Positions 8,294-17,365 of a DNA stretch of 64,000 bases are shown here, in pieces; within the stretch, counting starts at the first letter, position 1, and each line of letters begins with the position of its first letter. This stretch comes from CALBZH01 sp964538515 (GTDB lineage: Bacteria > Desulfobacterota > Syntrophobacteria > Syntrophobacterales > Syntrophobacteraceae): assembly GCA_964538515.1 (NCBI GenBank), contig CAZIEW010000003.1:1-64000 (forward strand), in the 5' to 3' direction. The notes beneath the pieces were generated by a model. The model was given only the letters and a program-made list of their open reading frames with translations. It ran no database searches and was not told the origin of the DNA. Both the position numbers and the translations under genes were made by a program.

Positions 8294-10318
8294 TTACGCC
8301 AAGCGCAGGGCAGAAACCAGCATGTCGATCAGCTTGATGCCGATGAACGGGGCGAGGATGCCGCCGAGCCCGTAGATCAGGAGATTCCTGCGCAGAATCG
8401 TTGCCGCGCCCAGCGGTCTGAAAGTGACTCCCTTCAAGGCAAGCGGAATGAGCGCGACGATGATGAGCGCGTTGAAGATGACGGCGCTGAGGATGGCGCT
8501 TTCCGGGGAAGCCAACCGCATGATGTTGAGTGCTGCGATCTGGGGGAAGGTCACCATCAGCATGGCCGGAATGATGGCAAAATACTTGGCGACGTCGTTT
8601 GCCACACTGAAGGTCGTAAGCGCTCCACGGGTCATGAGAAGCTGCTTTCCGATCTCGACGATTTCGATCAGCTTGGTGGGATTGGAGTCGAGATCCACCA
8701 TGTTGCCGGCTTCCTTGGCCGCCTGGGTGCCTGTGTTCATGGCCACTCCCACGTCGGCCTGGGCAAGCGCCGGCGCGTCATTGGTCCCATCACCGGTCAT
8801 GGCCACCAGGTGGCCTTCCGCCTGCTCCCGGCGGATGAGGGCGAGCTTGTCTTCGGGTCTTGCCTCCGCAAGGAAGTCATCCACGCCGGCCTCCTTGGCG
8901 ATGGCCGCGGCCGTGAGCGGATTATCTCCGGTGATCATGATGGTCCGGATTCCCATGGCACGGAAGCGTTTGAAGCGGTCCGGAAGTCCTCCCTTGACGA
9001 TGTCCTTCAGATGAACGACCCCCAGTACCTTCTCGGCGCTCGCCACCACAAGGGGGGTTCCGCCAAGAAAGGCGATGCGCTCTATTTCGGCTTCGACTTT
9101 GGCGGACAGCTCTCCACCGGCGAAATCCCTGATCGCATCCGGCGCCCCCTTCCGGTAGCGCTCTCCGTTCAGGTCTACCCCGCTCATGCGCGTCCTGGCC
9201 GTGAATGGAACGAACTGAGCTTTGTCGAAATCGCGCAGCTCGCGCTCACGAATCCCAAACTGCTTGGCAAGAACAACGATGCTTCGTCCTTCGGGGGTTT
9301 CATCCGCCAGCGAGGCCAGCTGGGCGACCTTGGCCAGCTCAACCACATCGACGTCCGGCGCGGGCAGGAATTCGACCGCCTGGCGGTTCCCCAGCGTAAT
9401 GGTCCCCGTCTTGTCGAGGAGAAGTACGTCCACGTCCCCTGCCGCTTCGACGGCGCGCCCGCTCATGGCCAGCACATTGTTCTGGATCAGCCGGTCGATG
9501 CCGGCGATGCCGATGGCGCTGAGCAATCCTCCGATCGTGGTCGGGATGAGGCAAACCAGCAGCGAGATCAGCACCAGGATGGAGAAATGGGCTTGCGAGT
9601 AGGCCCCGAAAGGCTTCAGTGTCATGATCACAATCAGAAAGATAATGGTGAGCCCGCATAAAAGGATCGTCAAGGCGATCTCATTGGGCGTCTTCTGACG
9701 GCTTGCCCCCTCGACGAGCGATATCATGTGATCCATGAAGCTCTCACCAGGATTCGCGGTAATGCGCACGATGATCTCATCGGAGAGAACACGCGTCCCC
9801 CCCGTCACCGCGCTGCGGTCTCCGCCCGATTCGCGAATCACAGGAGCCGACTCCCCCGTGATGGCGGATTCGTCCACGGTGGCGGCACCCTTGATGACAT
9901 CGCCATCACCCGGGATGATCTCCCCTGCCTTTACGATCACCATTTCATCCCGCCGAACCGTCTCTGCCGGGACCACCTCGGTCGAACCGTCCGGAAGCAG
10001 CCGTGTTGCCATGGTCAGAGTGCGAGCCTTGCGCAGGGTCGCCGCCTGGGCCTTGCCCCTCCCTTCGGCCATGGCTTCAGCAAAATTGGCGAAAAGCACC
10101 GTGAACCAGAGCCAGAGCGTGATCTGCATGGAAAACCCAATCGAATCCCCGCGGGATGGGGCGAGGAAGAGCTCTCCTGTGGTCAGGACCGCGCCCACCA
10201 TGGCAACGAACATCACGGGATTGCGTACCATGTGGCTCGGATTGAGCTTGATGAAAGAACCCCGCACCGCCGGGAAAACGATGGTCCCATCGAAGAGAGA
10301 ATGAACTTTTCGGCTCAT
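8294..10318 (-). CDS. kdpB: Potassium-transporting P-type ATPase subunit B
   Basis: 674 residues, typical KdpB length. The P-type ATPase signature DKTGTITLGNR contains the phosphorylated Asp, the actuator loop reads DESAITGESAPV, and the hinge motif TGDGTNDAPALAQADVG closes the phosphorylation domain. It hydrolyses ATP to drive K+ uptake through KdpA in the inner membrane at very low external K+. A clear AAGGA lies just before its ATG. It starts 16 bp after the kdpA stop codon, so the two are co-translated from one message. No missing catalytic residues were seen. Confidence 0.97.
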   Translation of the reverse strand: MSRKVHSLFDGTIVFPAVRGSFIKLNPSHMVRNPVMFVAMVGAVLTTGELFLAPSRGDSIGFSMQITLWLWFTVLFANFAEAMAEGRGKAQAATLRKARTLTMATRLLPDGSTEVVPAETVRRDEMVIVKAGEIIPGDGDVIKGAATVDESAITGESAPVIRESGGDRSAVTGGTRVLSDEIIVRITANPGESFMDHMISLVEGASRQKTPNEIALTILLCGLTIIFLIVIMTLKPFGAYSQAHFSILVLISLLVCLIPTTIGGLLSAIGIAGIDRLIQNNVLAMSGRAVEAAGDVDVLLLDKTGTITLGNRQAVEFLPAPDVDVVELAKVAQLASLADETPEGRSIVVLAKQFGIRERELRDFDKAQFVPFTARTRMSGVDLNGERYRKGAPDAIRDFAGGELSAKVEAEIERIAFLGGTPLVVASAEKVLGVVHLKDIVKGGLPDRFKRFRAMGIRTIMITGDNPLTAAAIAKEAGVDDFLAEARPEDKLALIRREQAEGHLVAMTGDGTNDAPALAQADVGVAMNTGTQAAKEAGNMVDLDSNPTKLIEIVEIGKQLLMTRGALTTFSVANDVAKYFAIIPAMLMVTFPQIAALNIMRLASPESAILSAVIFNALIIVALIPLALKGVTFRPLGAATILRRNLLIYGLGGILAPFIGIKLIDMLVSALRLA

Positions 10319-10334
10319 CGTTCAAATCCTTCCC

Positions 10335-12137
10335 CTAAAAGAGGTTGGAGGAATGGGTCATGATGAAATGCTCGACAATCGGGCCCAGGCTGAGCACGGG
10401 GAGAAAGGTCAGCGCCCCGACAAGCAGTACCGTTCCAACGAGCAGAAAGGTGAACGTAAGGCCCGAGACGGGGAAGGTGCCGGCGCTCTCTGGAACGGTC
10501 TTCTTCCGTGCCAGGCTCCCCGCCAGGGCCAAAGCCGGAATGATGACAAAGAACCGTCCGATAAGCATGGCCAGGCCAAGGGTGACGTTATACCAGGGGG
10601 TGTTGGCCGAAAGGCCTGCAAACCCGCTTCCATTATTCATGATGGCAGAGCTGTAGGCATAGAGGATTTCAGTCAGACCGTGGGGACCGCGGTTGTTCAA
10701 GCCAGCCAGTCCCCATGCGCTGGTCGCAGCCCAGGCGGTGAATCCGAGCAGGGCGACGGCGGGGACCAAAATGGCGAGCGCGGCCACTTTGATATCGTAG
10801 GCTTCTATCTTCTTGCCGAGATACTCCGGGGTACGGCCTACCATGAGTCCGGCAAGGAAGATGGCCAGGACCACAAAAATCAGGATGCCATACAAGCCTG
10901 CACCAACACCTCCAAAGACCACCTCCCCGAGGTGCATGTTGAATAGAGGAACCAGTCCCCCGAGCGGCAGGAAGGAATCGTGCATGGAATTGACCGCGCC
11001 GCACGACGCATCCGTCGTGGCGGTGGCGAATAGGGCGGAATTGAAGATTCCGAAACGAACCTCCTTGCCCTCCATGTTTCCATAGGAAGGATCCACGCCC
11101 AGAGCGGTCATGTGCGGGTTGCCCTGGGATTCCGCCCACCAGCACGCCAGCACGCCCCCGAGGAACATGAGGAGCATGGCCGCCCAGATGGCCCATGCGT
11201 GGCTCTGGTTGCGCACCGTCCGCCCGAGATAGTAGGTGAGCGCGCTTGGGATGGCAAAAATCGAAAGCATCTGGATGAAGTTCGAAAGCGGCGTCGGGTT
11301 CTCGTAAGGATGAGCGGCATTGGCGTTCATGAAGCCGCCGCCGTTCGTGCCCAGCATCTTGATGGCGACCTGAGAGGCCACAGGGCCTTGTGCGATGGTC
11401 TGCGTCTCGACCTGTTTCTCCTCCATGAGACGCTTGCCTTCAGGGGCTGTGGCTTCCTGACCGTTGGAATCCTGGTGCGGAGCCCGAGTCGCGTGCGGGT
11501 CCGTCAGTCGAGCCGTTTCATAGGGTTTGAAGTTCTGGACCATTCCCTGGGAGACCAGAAGCACGGCGAGCACAAGGCAGATCGGAAGGAGAAGGTAGAG
11601 GCACACGCGCGTCAGGTCGACCCAGAAGATCCCGATGGTCGACGATTTGTCCCAAGCGATGCCTCGCACCAGCGCTGCGGCGACGGCAATGCCGACCGCC
11701 GCCGACAAGAAATTGTGTACCGCAAGGCCGACCATTTGGGAAAAGTAAGAAAGGGTGCTTTCCCCTCCGTAGCTTTGCCAATTGGTGTTGGTCGTAAAGC
11801 TCACTGCCGTGTTAAAGGCAAGGTCCGGTGGGACCGGCCCGAAATGCTGCGGGTTTAATGGAAGCAGCCCCTGCAATCTCAAAATGGCATAAGTGAACAA
11901 AAGACCCACGCCGCTGAAGACAAGCATCGAGATGCCGTATTGCTTCCAGTCTTGCTCCTCGGTCCTGTCCACCCCGAGCAGGCGATAGACTCGTCGCTCC
12001 AGCGGGCCGAGGAATCGGTCGAGGAACGTCTTGCCGTCGGCATCCAGCACGCGCACGAGGTAGAGTCCCAGAGGTTTGGTCACTCCTATGAGGGCGACCA
12101 CAAAGAGAGTGAGTTGAAGCCAGCCCATCGTATTCAT
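10335..12137 (-). CDS. kdpA: Potassium-transporting ATPase subunit A (channel-like)
   Basis: KdpA is the K+-selective membrane subunit. Selectivity-filter regions are visible: SFTTNTNWQSYGGES, and GTNGGGFMNANAAHPYENPT. I place the start at the internal ATG at 12137 (MNTMGWLQLTLF), because AAGGAGA stands eight bases upstream and the 17 preceding codons encode an unlikely hydrophilic tail; this gives 600 residues. A hydrophilic loop of about 30 residues (TDPHATRAPHQDSNGQEA and following) lies before the second filter region, longer than in the E. coli protein but of a kind seen elsewhere in the family. About ten membrane segments are present. Identification is secure. Confidence 0.96.
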   Translation of the reverse strand: MNTMGWLQLTLFVVALIGVTKPLGLYLVRVLDADGKTFLDRFLGPLERRVYRLLGVDRTEEQDWKQYGISMLVFSGVGLLFTYAILRLQGLLPLNPQHFGPVPPDLAFNTAVSFTTNTNWQSYGGESTLSYFSQMVGLAVHNFLSAAVGIAVAAALVRGIAWDKSSTIGIFWVDLTRVCLYLLLPICLVLAVLLVSQGMVQNFKPYETARLTDPHATRAPHQDSNGQEATAPEGKRLMEEKQVETQTIAQGPVASQVAIKMLGTNGGGFMNANAAHPYENPTPLSNFIQMLSIFAIPSALTYYLGRTVRNQSHAWAIWAAMLLMFLGGVLACWWAESQGNPHMTALGVDPSYGNMEGKEVRFGIFNSALFATATTDASCGAVNSMHDSFLPLGGLVPLFNMHLGEVVFGGVGAGLYGILIFVVLAIFLAGLMVGRTPEYLGKKIEAYDIKVAALAILVPAVALLGFTAWAATSAWGLAGLNNRGPHGLTEILYAYSSAIMNNGSGFAGLSANTPWYNVTLGLAMLIGRFFVIIPALALAGSLARKKTVPESAGTFPVSGLTFTFLLVGTVLLVGALTFLPVLSLGPIVEHFIMTHSSNLF

Positions 12138-12259
12138 CGGCACATCTCCTTGACGCGTGGGCGGTTCCGTGAAAACAGTCCGTCCCACTCGGAGAAAAGG
12201 TTCTTGTCATTTGCCATTTCATTACTCCATCTCGCGTCTACCGCTCCCTTCTCCCCGAA

Positions 12260-12346
12260 TTAGAATTTATCGGGACGCAGTAGCACCACGAATAGATATA
12301 CGATCAGTGCAAAGGCTACAGTCCCAGCAATCCAGTCTTCAATCAT
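12260..12346 (-). CDS. kdpF: KdpF-like 28-residue membrane peptide
   Basis: A 28-codon gene encoding MIEDWIAGTVAFALIVYLFV and ending LLRPDKF. This matches the KdpF pattern: one membrane helix and a C-terminal L-L-R-P-(D/E)-(K/R)-F. KdpF stabilises the KdpABC complex. GGGAGA precedes the ATG. The ATG overlaps the stop of the preceding small gene in an ATGA tetrad, indicating translational coupling. It sits about 120 bp before kdpA, the usual position for kdpF. Confidence 0.85.
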   Translation of the reverse strand: MIEDWIAGTVAFALIVYLFVVLLRPDKF

Positions 12347-12429
12347 TTGCTTTCTCCCGAAAGAAATAGAATATAGAGAATGCTCAAGACAAAAAAGAGT
12401 ACTGTCAATCCAATGTATAAGATATCCAT
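12343..12429 (-). CDS. Second 28-residue membrane peptide before kdpF
   Basis: A 28-codon frame encoding MDILYIGLTVLFFVLSILYI, then LFLSGESK. It is a single hydrophobic helix with a charged tail. An AGGAG stands about ten bases before the ATG, and the TGA stop overlaps the kdpF start (ATGA). Short peptides of this type occur just before kdpF in several other bacteria, so it is probably a real accessory peptide of the Kdp complex. No function is proven. Confidence 0.7.
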   Translation of the reverse strand: MDILYIGLTVLFFVLSILYILFLSGESK

Positions 12430-12460
12430 AGCCTATTTCTCCTGCATGATAAAGTCGAGT

Positions 12461-14293
12461 CTATAGATTAGGCATACCGGATTCAGCGGTTCTCAAGGTG
12501 AATATGAATCGTGCTCCCTTCCCGGGCTCGCTTATGACATTGATCTTCCCACCGTGTGCTTCGATGATCTCCTTGACAATCGCTAATCCCAAGCCCGAAT
12601 CGTTCTGCTGCTCCCGGCCCGGGACCCGGTAGAATTTCTCGAAGATATGGGGAAGATATTCCTCGGGTATTCCCGAGCCGGTGTCTTCGACGCAAAACTC
12701 GACCATGGATTCATCCCGGTGGGCCGAGACGGTCACTTGGCCGCCAGGAGTCGTGTGTTTGAGCGCATTGCTCAGAAGATTTGTAAAGACACTGTCAATG
12801 CGCAACGTATCGGCAAGGACGGGGGGAACGTCTGCAGGCACATCGATGATGATCCCCACGCCTCGATCGACAAAGGCGGATCGCATCTCTTCCAAGGCCT
12901 CAAGGACTAGCTGTTCCGCATTGACGCTCCTGAGCTCCAGGGAGTCACGCCCCGATTGCATCTTTCCGAGATCAAGGAGTCTCTCGATGATGTGATAAAG
13001 CCGGTCGCTGTCGTCCCGAGCTGCGGCGAGGAGCTCAATCTGCTTGGGGGACAGGGGACCGAGCTTTTCGCCCAGGAGTGCATGGGTGGCGAGTCTAATG
13101 GAGGTGAGCGGGGTCTTCAGCTCATGCGAGACCGTGGAGATCAAGCCTCGCCTAATTTCATCGCTCCGCCGCGTGCCCGTCACGTCCGAAAGCACCAGGG
13201 TGATTCCGATGAGACGGCGGTCGTCGTCCAGGATAGGGACAGCTCGAGGCAGGTAGAAGCACTCCTCACCACTTCGAAAGACCTGGATTGCCGCCTCGTA
13301 CCCTTTGGGCTCAACAGGCCGGAGCTCTTGCCTTGCCCGTACGAAGGGCTCACTGATCTTCTCGTTCCCGGCGGCCTCGACGGTCGATTCGGGCTTGAGA
13401 CTGAACACGTGCTGCGCCGCATGGTTTGAGAGCTCGATCTCACCGCTCGGACTGCAAATGGCCACCGCATCGGAGAGAGTATCGAGGGCCAATTGGGTGG
13501 CGCGCTGCGTTCTAAGCAGCCGTGCTCGACCCATACGCCTGAATTCGCGCAAGCTTGCAGCCATCTCATTGAACGCGCGGGCCAGCTCTCCAACTTCGTC
13601 CCTTGAATGCACCTTCACAACCAGGTCGAGGTTTCCCTGCTGAATCTCGCGCACAGACTGGGTGAGGCGGGTGATCGGCGTCACGACGAAGGGTCCGATC
13701 ACCGCCATGAAAAGGATGGTGAGCGCAGCGCCTGCCACTACCAGTCCGATCATCCGGTTCGTGGTGCCGACAGCCCGCTGGCGTGCCTGGCCATCGGCCG
13801 AAACGATGTTTTGAAGGTTGATGTCGATGATCCGTTGCACCGCGTCCCTGACTTCGCGGGAAAGGGGCAAGAGGGATTTCAAGTAGTCGTCTTGGCGAGC
13901 CTCCGCTGAGGTCTGCAACTGCATGAATCGGTCGTACTTTCCATGGTAAGATTCCCACAATGCGCGGAGGTGGTCCGTGAGCTCCTGCTCTCCCGGAATT
14001 GTCACGTTTCCTTGCTGGAATCGTATACTCGTTTCAAATTCCTCGACAGAAGCCTCACTATCCTGGGTTGGTCCGTAGCTGTTCTTCCATAGAGAAAGCT
14101 CAGCGGTCCGATCAAGACGTTCGATGGCGCTCTTCATTCTGAAACATGCCGTGGCGCTGTCGAAGTTCTCCCGGAAGATTCGATCGATCGCCTTGCTCGA
14201 CAGGGATACCGTCCGAACGCTCATCAGCCCGACGATGACCAGGATCACCAACGGGCCACAAAGGGTAATGATCAACTTCGGTTTCAGGCGCAT
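12461..14293 (-). CDS. Sensor histidine kinase opening the kdp operon
   Basis: About 610 residues when started at the ATG at 14293, which has AAGGAGAG five bases upstream; an upstream in-frame ATG would add 15 unlikely residues. Order: membrane helix (about 8-30), helical periplasmic domain, second membrane helix, HAMP (ITRLTQSVREIQQGNLDL), a PAS domain (TLSDAVAICSPSGEIELSN), dimerisation/phosphoacceptor domain with STVSHELKTPLTSIRL, and an HATPase domain with NLLSNALKHTTPGG and GSGIPEEYLP. It is the first gene of the kdp transcript. It is therefore the probable kinase for the NtrC-type regulator at the end, with the kinase-less KdpD as sensory partner. This is a split of what is one protein in E. 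coli. Class and domains are secure; partnership is inference. Confidence 0.88.
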   Translation of the reverse strand: MRLKPKLIITLCGPLVILVIVGLMSVRTVSLSSKAIDRIFRENFDSATACFRMKSAIERLDRTAELSLWKNSYGPTQDSEASVEEFETSIRFQQGNVTIPGEQELTDHLRALWESYHGKYDRFMQLQTSAEARQDDYLKSLLPLSREVRDAVQRIIDINLQNIVSADGQARQRAVGTTNRMIGLVVAGAALTILFMAVIGPFVVTPITRLTQSVREIQQGNLDLVVKVHSRDEVGELARAFNEMAASLREFRRMGRARLLRTQRATQLALDTLSDAVAICSPSGEIELSNHAAQHVFSLKPESTVEAAGNEKISEPFVRARQELRPVEPKGYEAAIQVFRSGEECFYLPRAVPILDDDRRLIGITLVLSDVTGTRRSDEIRRGLISTVSHELKTPLTSIRLATHALLGEKLGPLSPKQIELLAAARDDSDRLYHIIERLLDLGKMQSGRDSLELRSVNAEQLVLEALEEMRSAFVDRGVGIIIDVPADVPPVLADTLRIDSVFTNLLSNALKHTTPGGQVTVSAHRDESMVEFCVEDTGSGIPEEYLPHIFEKFYRVPGREQQNDSGLGLAIVKEIIEAHGGKINVISEPGKGARFIFTLRTAESGMPNL

Positions 14294-14321
14294 TGCTTCT
14301 CTCCTTGCTCCTCTGTCCCAT

Positions 14322-14337
14322 GGCAAGGCGGATGCCA
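14322..14337 (-). promoter_or_regulatory. Sigma-54 (-24/-12) promoter for the kdp operon
   Basis: On the minus strand the sequence TGGCATCCGCCTTGCC fits the sigma-54 consensus TGGCAC-N5-TTGC with the exact GG-to-GC spacing. The start would be about 12 bases downstream, leaving a short leader that carries the AAGGAG of the kinase gene. Its presence matches the NtrC-type activator encoded at the end of the same operon. Confidence 0.65.
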
Positions 14338-14345
14338 TTCCCTGT

Positions 14346-14451
14346 CGTGATTATAAATCACGTTATTACAACAAGTTATGCTTGTCAGGGCGCGGCGCGC
14401 TCCCCTTGCTGGATTTCAAAGAGCAATGGATGTCTCGATGATGGATTTCAA
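14346..14451. promoter_or_regulatory. Candidate activator/operator sites upstream of kdp
   Basis: Two features lie upstream of the -24 box. First, a perfect dyad CGTGATT-ATA-AATCACG at 14346-14362. Second, a direct repeat of GGATTTCAA at 14411-14419 and 14443-14451, 32 bp (about three helical turns) apart, roughly 75-115 bp upstream of the -24 box, where enhancer-binding proteins usually bind. Which, if either, binds the regulator is not known. The rest of the gap up to phoB (14452-14781) shows no gene. Confidence 0.4.
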
Positions 14452-14781
14452 GATGAAAGGGGGACGGGACCTGAAACACGTCGTGGGTGACTCGGTTTTG
14501 GAGCGCTTGGTGAAGCTTTCGGCAGCCGGATGTGCAGGAGGACAGTGCGTCCGAGCATGCTCGTCTGCGATTCCGACGCGCTCATCTGAGTAAGGGGGAG
14601 GCAACTCATGATGGACCGGGTTGACAGCCCTCTCATTGGCTCATACTGTCCTTTCCCTTGGTTGGGAAGAAGCGTGCTGATTGTTTTTGAATGCAGACAT
14701 CACGCACGTTATGTTAGGAATATCAATCCTATTGCGCGATCAGGCTTTGGATCGATCCTTTGCCAAGCGGAAGAGAGTCCA

Positions 14782-15462
14782 ATGAATACGACCGTTCTGG
14801 TTGTTGAAGACGACGGAGACATTCTGCGCTTGCTCGATCACCATCTCAGGGGAGCGGGATTCGAGGTCCTGAGCTCCCAGGATGGGTATCAAGCTCTCTC
14901 GCTGGCACGGCAGCATACGCCTCAGTTGATCCTTTTGGATCTGATGCTGCCCGGTCTCGATGGTTTGGAGGTGTGCCGGCAGCTCAAGCAAAGTGCCGCC
15001 ACCAAAGGCATCCCGATCATCATGTTGACAGCTCGGGGCGAGGAGATCGATCGCGTTGTGGGGCTGGAGCTGGGAGCGGACGACTATGTGGTGAAGCCAT
15101 TCAGTCCGAGGGAGCTGATTCTCCGCATCCGGGCTATTCTCCGGCGATCCACGTCCGAGCCCGATTCAGGGGGCATCTGGCAGGAAGAAGGGCTGCAAGT
15201 TGACCTGGAAGCACACCGTGTTGTGGTGGATGGCGAAGCGGTGACGCTTACGGCAACCGAATTCAAGCTCCTGGTCGAGCTCATTCGCAATCGGGGTAAA
15301 GTGCAGACCCGTGACCAGCTTCTGGACAAAGTGTGGGGGTACCATTTCGAGGGGTACGCACGGACGGTGGACACCCATGTCCGTCGTCTTCGCCAGAAGC
15401 TCGGTGGTTATTCGGAATGGATTGAAACGGTTCGAGGTGTTGGATACCGATGCAAAGGTTGA
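14782..15462 (+). CDS. phoB: PhoB-type phosphate response regulator
   Basis: About 226 residues. The receiver domain has phosphoacceptor D53 (LILLDLMLPG) and the switch segment DDYVVKPFSP; the OmpR-type winged-helix DNA-binding domain follows (LTATEFKLLVELIRN, and VDTHVRRLRQKL). The start at 14782 (MNTTVLVVEDDG) is chosen because GGAAGAGAG precedes it; a longer frame upstream would add 58 residues without similarity. It overlaps phoR by 13 bp, and phoU follows, so it is probably the phosphate-starvation regulator. No pst transporter genes lie in this window. The OmpR-family call is secure; the PhoB role rests on the neighbours. Confidence 0.85.
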   Translation: MNTTVLVVEDDGDILRLLDHHLRGAGFEVLSSQDGYQALSLARQHTPQLILLDLMLPGLDGLEVCRQLKQSAATKGIPIIMLTARGEEIDRVVGLELGADDYVVKPFSPRELILRIRAILRRSTSEPDSGGIWQEEGLQVDLEAHRVVVDGEAVTLTATEFKLLVELIRNRGKVQTRDQLLDKVWGYHFEGYARTVDTHVRRLRQKLGGYSEWIETVRGVGYRCKG

Positions 15463-17321
15463 CTCAGACACGCGATCCGGGTCCGTTGCAGTGGAGGATC
15501 CTCGTTTGGACCTCCGTCATTGTGACCGTGAGCCTGGGAATGCCGGCCTGGCTGTTTTACCGGAGCCTGTCCAGCCGTATCATCGACCACACACAGAATG
15601 AATCCCTGCAGCAGCTCCGATTCGTCGAGGCGCTTTACGACAAGAACGACGCGATTCACAATGGGGAGGACCTGCAAGAGTGGGTCACCCTCATGGGGAC
15701 CTCGCTGGGAAGCCGGCTGACGGTTTTGGACGAATCCGGACGCGTGATCGCGGATTCCGAAATCCCCAAGGAAGAGATCCCGCATCTTGAGAATTTCGCG
15801 AACCGGCCTGAAGTGCTCCAGCTTCAGCACAGAGAGATCGGTCTGTTGTTGCGGTCGAGCCAGTTGGCCCAAAAAGATTTCGTGTTCCTTGCAAAGCGGG
15901 TGAAGCCCAAGGGCCGGAGTGGGGCAGCCTATTTCCGGCTTGCCGTTCCCGGATCCCATGTTAAAGATCTTCTGGGGCATGTGCGAGAGCTCCTGGCTGC
16001 CCTGGTGCTGGCCGGCATCGCAGGTGCTGCGGCCTCCGTCTTTTTCGTGGCGCGCCGAAACCTGAAATCACAGATGGCTTTCTTGGCGGCCTCCATTCAG
16101 GAGCTGGCCTCCGGGAGGTATCAGCTCAGAATTCCCACGTATCCCGAGCATGAGCTCTACCCGCTGATTAGCGTTATCAACGGAATGGCGAAGGGGATCC
16201 AAAGGCATATCCGCTCGATCTCTGATCAGAAGCGGCAGTGGGAGGCGATTTTCAACGGCATGGAAGAAGGGGTCATGGTCCTGGATCCGAGAGGCAGGAT
16301 CGAGCAGCAGAACCGCGCGCTGTCGAAGCTGACTCGGAGAGCGGATCTCAGCATCGGAAAGCGTCCTTTGGAAGTCATCATGAGCAATGAGCTGCAATCG
16401 GTCTGTGACCAGGTGCTGAACCCGGACGATCCAGAAGACGTCGGCCATCCCCGCAGGCTGAGCATCACATTGAGCAACGAACAGATCTATGACGTTACGG
16501 TGGTCCGATCGGAGCTGCACGATGGCAGGATGGGCGCCATCCTGGTTTTCCGAGACTTGACGGAGCTGAGGCGCCTGGAACGGGTCAGACAGGACTTTGT
16601 GGCCAATGTGTCTCACGAGCTCAGGACGCCGCTCACATCCGTAAAAGGGTATGTGGAAACACTCATCGACGATCCAAGCCTGGACAGGGAGACGGCCACC
16701 TCCTTTCTGCGAGTCATCAAGAACAACACCGATCACATGGTCAAGATCGTTGACGACCTCCTTCAACTGGCTCGCTTGCAGGCGCGGGACTCAAGCGCAG
16801 CAAAGAGGCCGATGGATGCCGCCAAGGCCCTTGCAGCGGCGTGGAAGGCTTGTGAGTCGCTTGCCCGGGAAAAAGACGTGCACCTCGACAGCCAGCTTCC
16901 GGAAGAGGGAGCCGTGGTGCTGGGGGACCCGGATCGAATTGTTCAGGTCTTTCGCAATCTCTTGGAAAATGCCATTCGTTACAGTCCCGAGCATGGTGCC
17001 ATCGTTGCCGGGTACGGCATTCGTGGCCGGGAGGCTCTTTTCAGCATTCAGGATGACGGGCCGGGCATCCCGTGGCAGCACCAGCAGCGGGTTTTCGAGC
17101 GGTTTTACCGCGTGGAAAAAGATCGTAAGTCTCGTTTCGGGAGCACCGGCCTGGGGCTTGCCATCTGCCGCCATATTCTCATCAACCACGGGGGACGGAT
17201 CTGGGTGCAAAGCCCCAATCCGGACGACGTGCGCGGAACGACGATCTTGTTCACGCTCGAGCGACCTTCTGAGGGGAGCGCGGATGCCGCCGTCACTGAC
17301 GCGGCGCGCCGCTCGGCTTGA
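15450..17321 (+). CDS. phoR: PhoR-type phosphate sensor histidine kinase
   Basis: 623 residues: an N-terminal membrane helix (about 20-40), a periplasmic/extracytoplasmic sensor region, a second helix (about 178-200), a HAMP-like stretch (IQELASGRYQLRI), a PAS domain (IFNGMEEGVMVLDPRGR), a HisKA domain with NVSHELRTPLTSVKGY, and an HATPase domain with NLLENAIRYSPEHG and STGLGLAICRHIL. Membrane anchoring, PAS and kinase order match PhoR of the PhoR/PhoB pair. It starts inside the end of phoB (13-bp overlap), so the two are translated together, and phoU follows 44 bp later. It should donate phosphate to PhoB when phosphate is scarce. Confidence 0.88.
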   Translation: MQRLTQTRDPGPLQWRILVWTSVIVTVSLGMPAWLFYRSLSSRIIDHTQNESLQQLRFVEALYDKNDAIHNGEDLQEWVTLMGTSLGSRLTVLDESGRVIADSEIPKEEIPHLENFANRPEVLQLQHREIGLLLRSSQLAQKDFVFLAKRVKPKGRSGAAYFRLAVPGSHVKDLLGHVRELLAALVLAGIAGAAASVFFVARRNLKSQMAFLAASIQELASGRYQLRIPTYPEHELYPLISVINGMAKGIQRHIRSISDQKRQWEAIFNGMEEGVMVLDPRGRIEQQNRALSKLTRRADLSIGKRPLEVIMSNELQSVCDQVLNPDDPEDVGHPRRLSITLSNEQIYDVTVVRSELHDGRMGAILVFRDLTELRRLERVRQDFVANVSHELRTPLTSVKGYVETLIDDPSLDRETATSFLRVIKNNTDHMVKIVDDLLQLARLQARDSSAAKRPMDAAKALAAAWKACESLAREKDVHLDSQLPEEGAVVLGDPDRIVQVFRNLLENAIRYSPEHGAIVAGYGIRGREALFSIQDDGPGIPWQHQQRVFERFYRVEKDRKSRFGSTGLGLAICRHILINHGGRIWVQSPNPDDVRGTTILFTLERPSEGSADAAVTDAARRSA

Positions 17322-17365
17322 GCCGCGATGGAGATCCAAGACTCTCTTTGTGAGGATTCAATCTT

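Noticed and set aside
8237..9661. 474-codon plus-strand frame over kdpB
   Set aside because: It is the complement of the KdpB ATPase motifs; no independent homology or start site.
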